Origin: Candidatus Gastranaerophilales bacterium
Lineage (GTDB): Bacteria; Cyanobacteriota; Vampirovibrionia; Gastranaerophilales; Gastranaerophilaceae
Length of the DNA: 6,424 nt
NCBI GenBank assembly: GCA_944323585.1
Contig: CALUTA010000088.1
Coordinates: forward strand, 1 to 6,424
Direction of reading: 5' to 3'
Below, one piece after another: positions 5,873 through 6,424 of this stretch. Within the stretch, counting starts at the first letter, position 1, and every line of letters begins with the position of its first letter. Made by a program: the position numbers and the translations under genes. The notes below the pieces were generated by a model, which worked only from the letters and a program-made list of their open reading frames with translations, was not told where the DNA came from and did not search any database.

Positions 5873-5898
5873 GCCCGAAAACATTCGGACTTGTTTTT
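5863..5898 (-). terminator. Rho-independent terminator of gap
   Basis: Read on the minus strand, bases 5898-5884 pair with 5879-5865 to form a 15-bp stem (core ACAAGTCCGAA with TTCGGGCTTGT, one T-G wobble) closed by a 4-base TGTT loop. A T7 tract at 5869-5863 overlaps the foot of the stem. It lies 23 bases after the gap stop codon and is the strongest terminator in the window. The + strand side also has a T5 run (5894-5898), but no + strand gene leads into it. Confidence 0.9.
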
Positions 5899-5902
5899 CG
5901 AT

Positions 5903-5927
5903 ATTATAATTCCAATCAAATTATAAT
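5903..5927 (-). other. AT-only hairpin overlapping the gap stop codon
   Basis: ATTATAATT (5903-5911) and AATTATAAT (5919-5927) form a perfect 9-bp inverted repeat around a 7-base loop. The right arm contains the stop codon and the codon before it. It sits just before the GC-containing terminator and could be a minor mRNA structure or chance in AT-rich sequence. Confidence 0.35.
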
Positions 5928-6424
5928 TTAGAAGCAACCATCAAAGTAGTTTCAGCCAAACGAGTTGAGTAACCCATTTCGTTGTCATACCAGGAAATGA
6001 TTTTAACCTGATTGCCGCCCATTACACGGGTCAACAAAGCGTCAACTGTAGATGATTGAGAAGTTCCGATGTAGTCAGAAGATACAAGCGGTTCTTCAGT
6101 ATAGCAAAGAACGTGTCCGTCAGCACCTGCTTTCAATGCTGCGTTAACTTCTTCAACTGTAACGTCTTTAGAAAGTTCAAATACAACGTCAACAAGAGAT
6201 ACGTCCGGAGTAGGAACTCTCATAGCGAAACCGTCCAATTTACCTTTCAATTGAGGCAAAACAAGAGCAACAGCTTTTGCAGCACCTGTTTTGGTCGGAA
6301 CAATGTTAAGAGCACCGGCTCTTGCACGACGGGGATCTTTGTGTCCTGCGTCTAAGATTCTCTGGTCGCCTGTGTATGAGTGAACTGTTGTCATCAAACC
6401 TTTAACGATACCGAATTTTTCATC
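5921..6424 (-). CDS. gap: Glyceraldehyde-3-phosphate dehydrogenase, type I, C-terminal half (cut by window edge)
   Basis: This is the last 167 residues of the glycolytic and gluconeogenic enzyme that converts glyceraldehyde-3-phosphate, NAD(P)+ and phosphate to 1,3-bisphosphoglycerate. The reading frame runs to the window edge as DEKFGIVKGLMTTVHSYTG, so the start and the catalytic SCTTN cysteine lie outside. Visible here are the catalytic-base histidine in TTVHSYT, the phosphate-site stretch HKDPRRARAGALNIVPT, TGAAKAVALVLPQLKGKLDG, the substrate-domain MRVPTPDVSLVD, and the NAD-side WYDNEMGYS close to the C-terminus, ending in VASKL. The full family length is about 335-340, so roughly half is present. 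The NEM in place of the more common NEW occurs, from memory, in many Firmicutes enzymes. TGDQRILD resembles cyanobacterial Gap2, but cofactor preference cannot be judged without the N-terminal domain. A strong terminator follows the stop. Confidence 0.97.
   Translation of the reverse strand, partial: DEKFGIVKGLMTTVHSYTGDQRILDAGHKDPRRARAGALNIVPTKTGAAKAVALVLPQLKGKLDGFAMRVPTPDVSLVDVVFELSKDVTVEEVNAALKAGADGHVLCYTEEPLVSSDYIGTSQSSTVDALLTRVMGGNQVKIISWYDNEMGYSTRLAETTLMVASKL

Noticed and set aside
6056..6355. 99-codon frame antisense to gap
   Set aside because: Shadow of the strongly conserved GAPDH coding sequence; no independent evidence of coding.

Overview
The window reads as an ordinary stretch of a low-GC bacterial chromosome carrying six protein-coding genes, one of them cut by the right edge. 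The best lineage guess is a gut-type non-photosynthetic relative of cyanobacteria (Gastranaerophilales/Vampirovibrionia, formerly Melainabacteria). The reasons are the cyanobacteria-like flavour of PurA and GAPDH, clear Shine-Dalgarno sites with AT-rich promoters, and a large peptidase with an Asn/Ser-rich N-terminal leader. This guess rests on memory of protein families, not on a search.

Left part, + strand. A rho-independent terminator for an unseen upstream gene (46-80) is flanked by two identical TGTTATAATT extended -10 boxes. It is followed by a Fic-domain AMP-transferase (107-715) that has both the complete catalytic motif and a C-terminal autoinhibitory motif, so it is a self-restrained class III Fic needing no separate antitoxin. 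After 62 bases comes purA (adenylosuccinate synthetase, 778-2055), with its own candidate promoter. The 257-base gap after purA holds a small stem-loop, a decayed dispersed-type palindromic repeat (2091-2161) and an AT-rich promoter region. A 942-residue fused M16 (pitrilysin/insulinase-type) zinc peptidase follows (2313-5141), with an active N-terminal half and a C-terminal half lacking the zinc motif.

Right part, - strand. A two-helix DUF378 membrane protein (5138-5341) converges on the peptidase gene so tightly that the two stop codons overlap. Upstream of it are a small Sec-exported protein with two mature cysteines (5421-5813) and the C-terminal half of type I glyceraldehyde-3-phosphate dehydrogenase (5921 to beyond 6424). 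The gap gene ends in a strong terminator whose T-rich arm also carries the likely -35 region of the small exported protein.

Functionally the genes do not form one obvious pathway. purA and gap are housekeeping genes, fic is a probable regulatory or toxin-like modifier, and the other three are envelope or proteolysis genes of unknown target. I see no CRISPR array, transposase, RNA gene or phage gene. The less ordinary points are the A9 tract in fic, the nested terminator/promoter arrangements, the decayed palindromic repeat, the peptidase leader and the unassigned exported protein. None amounts to a convincing new system.
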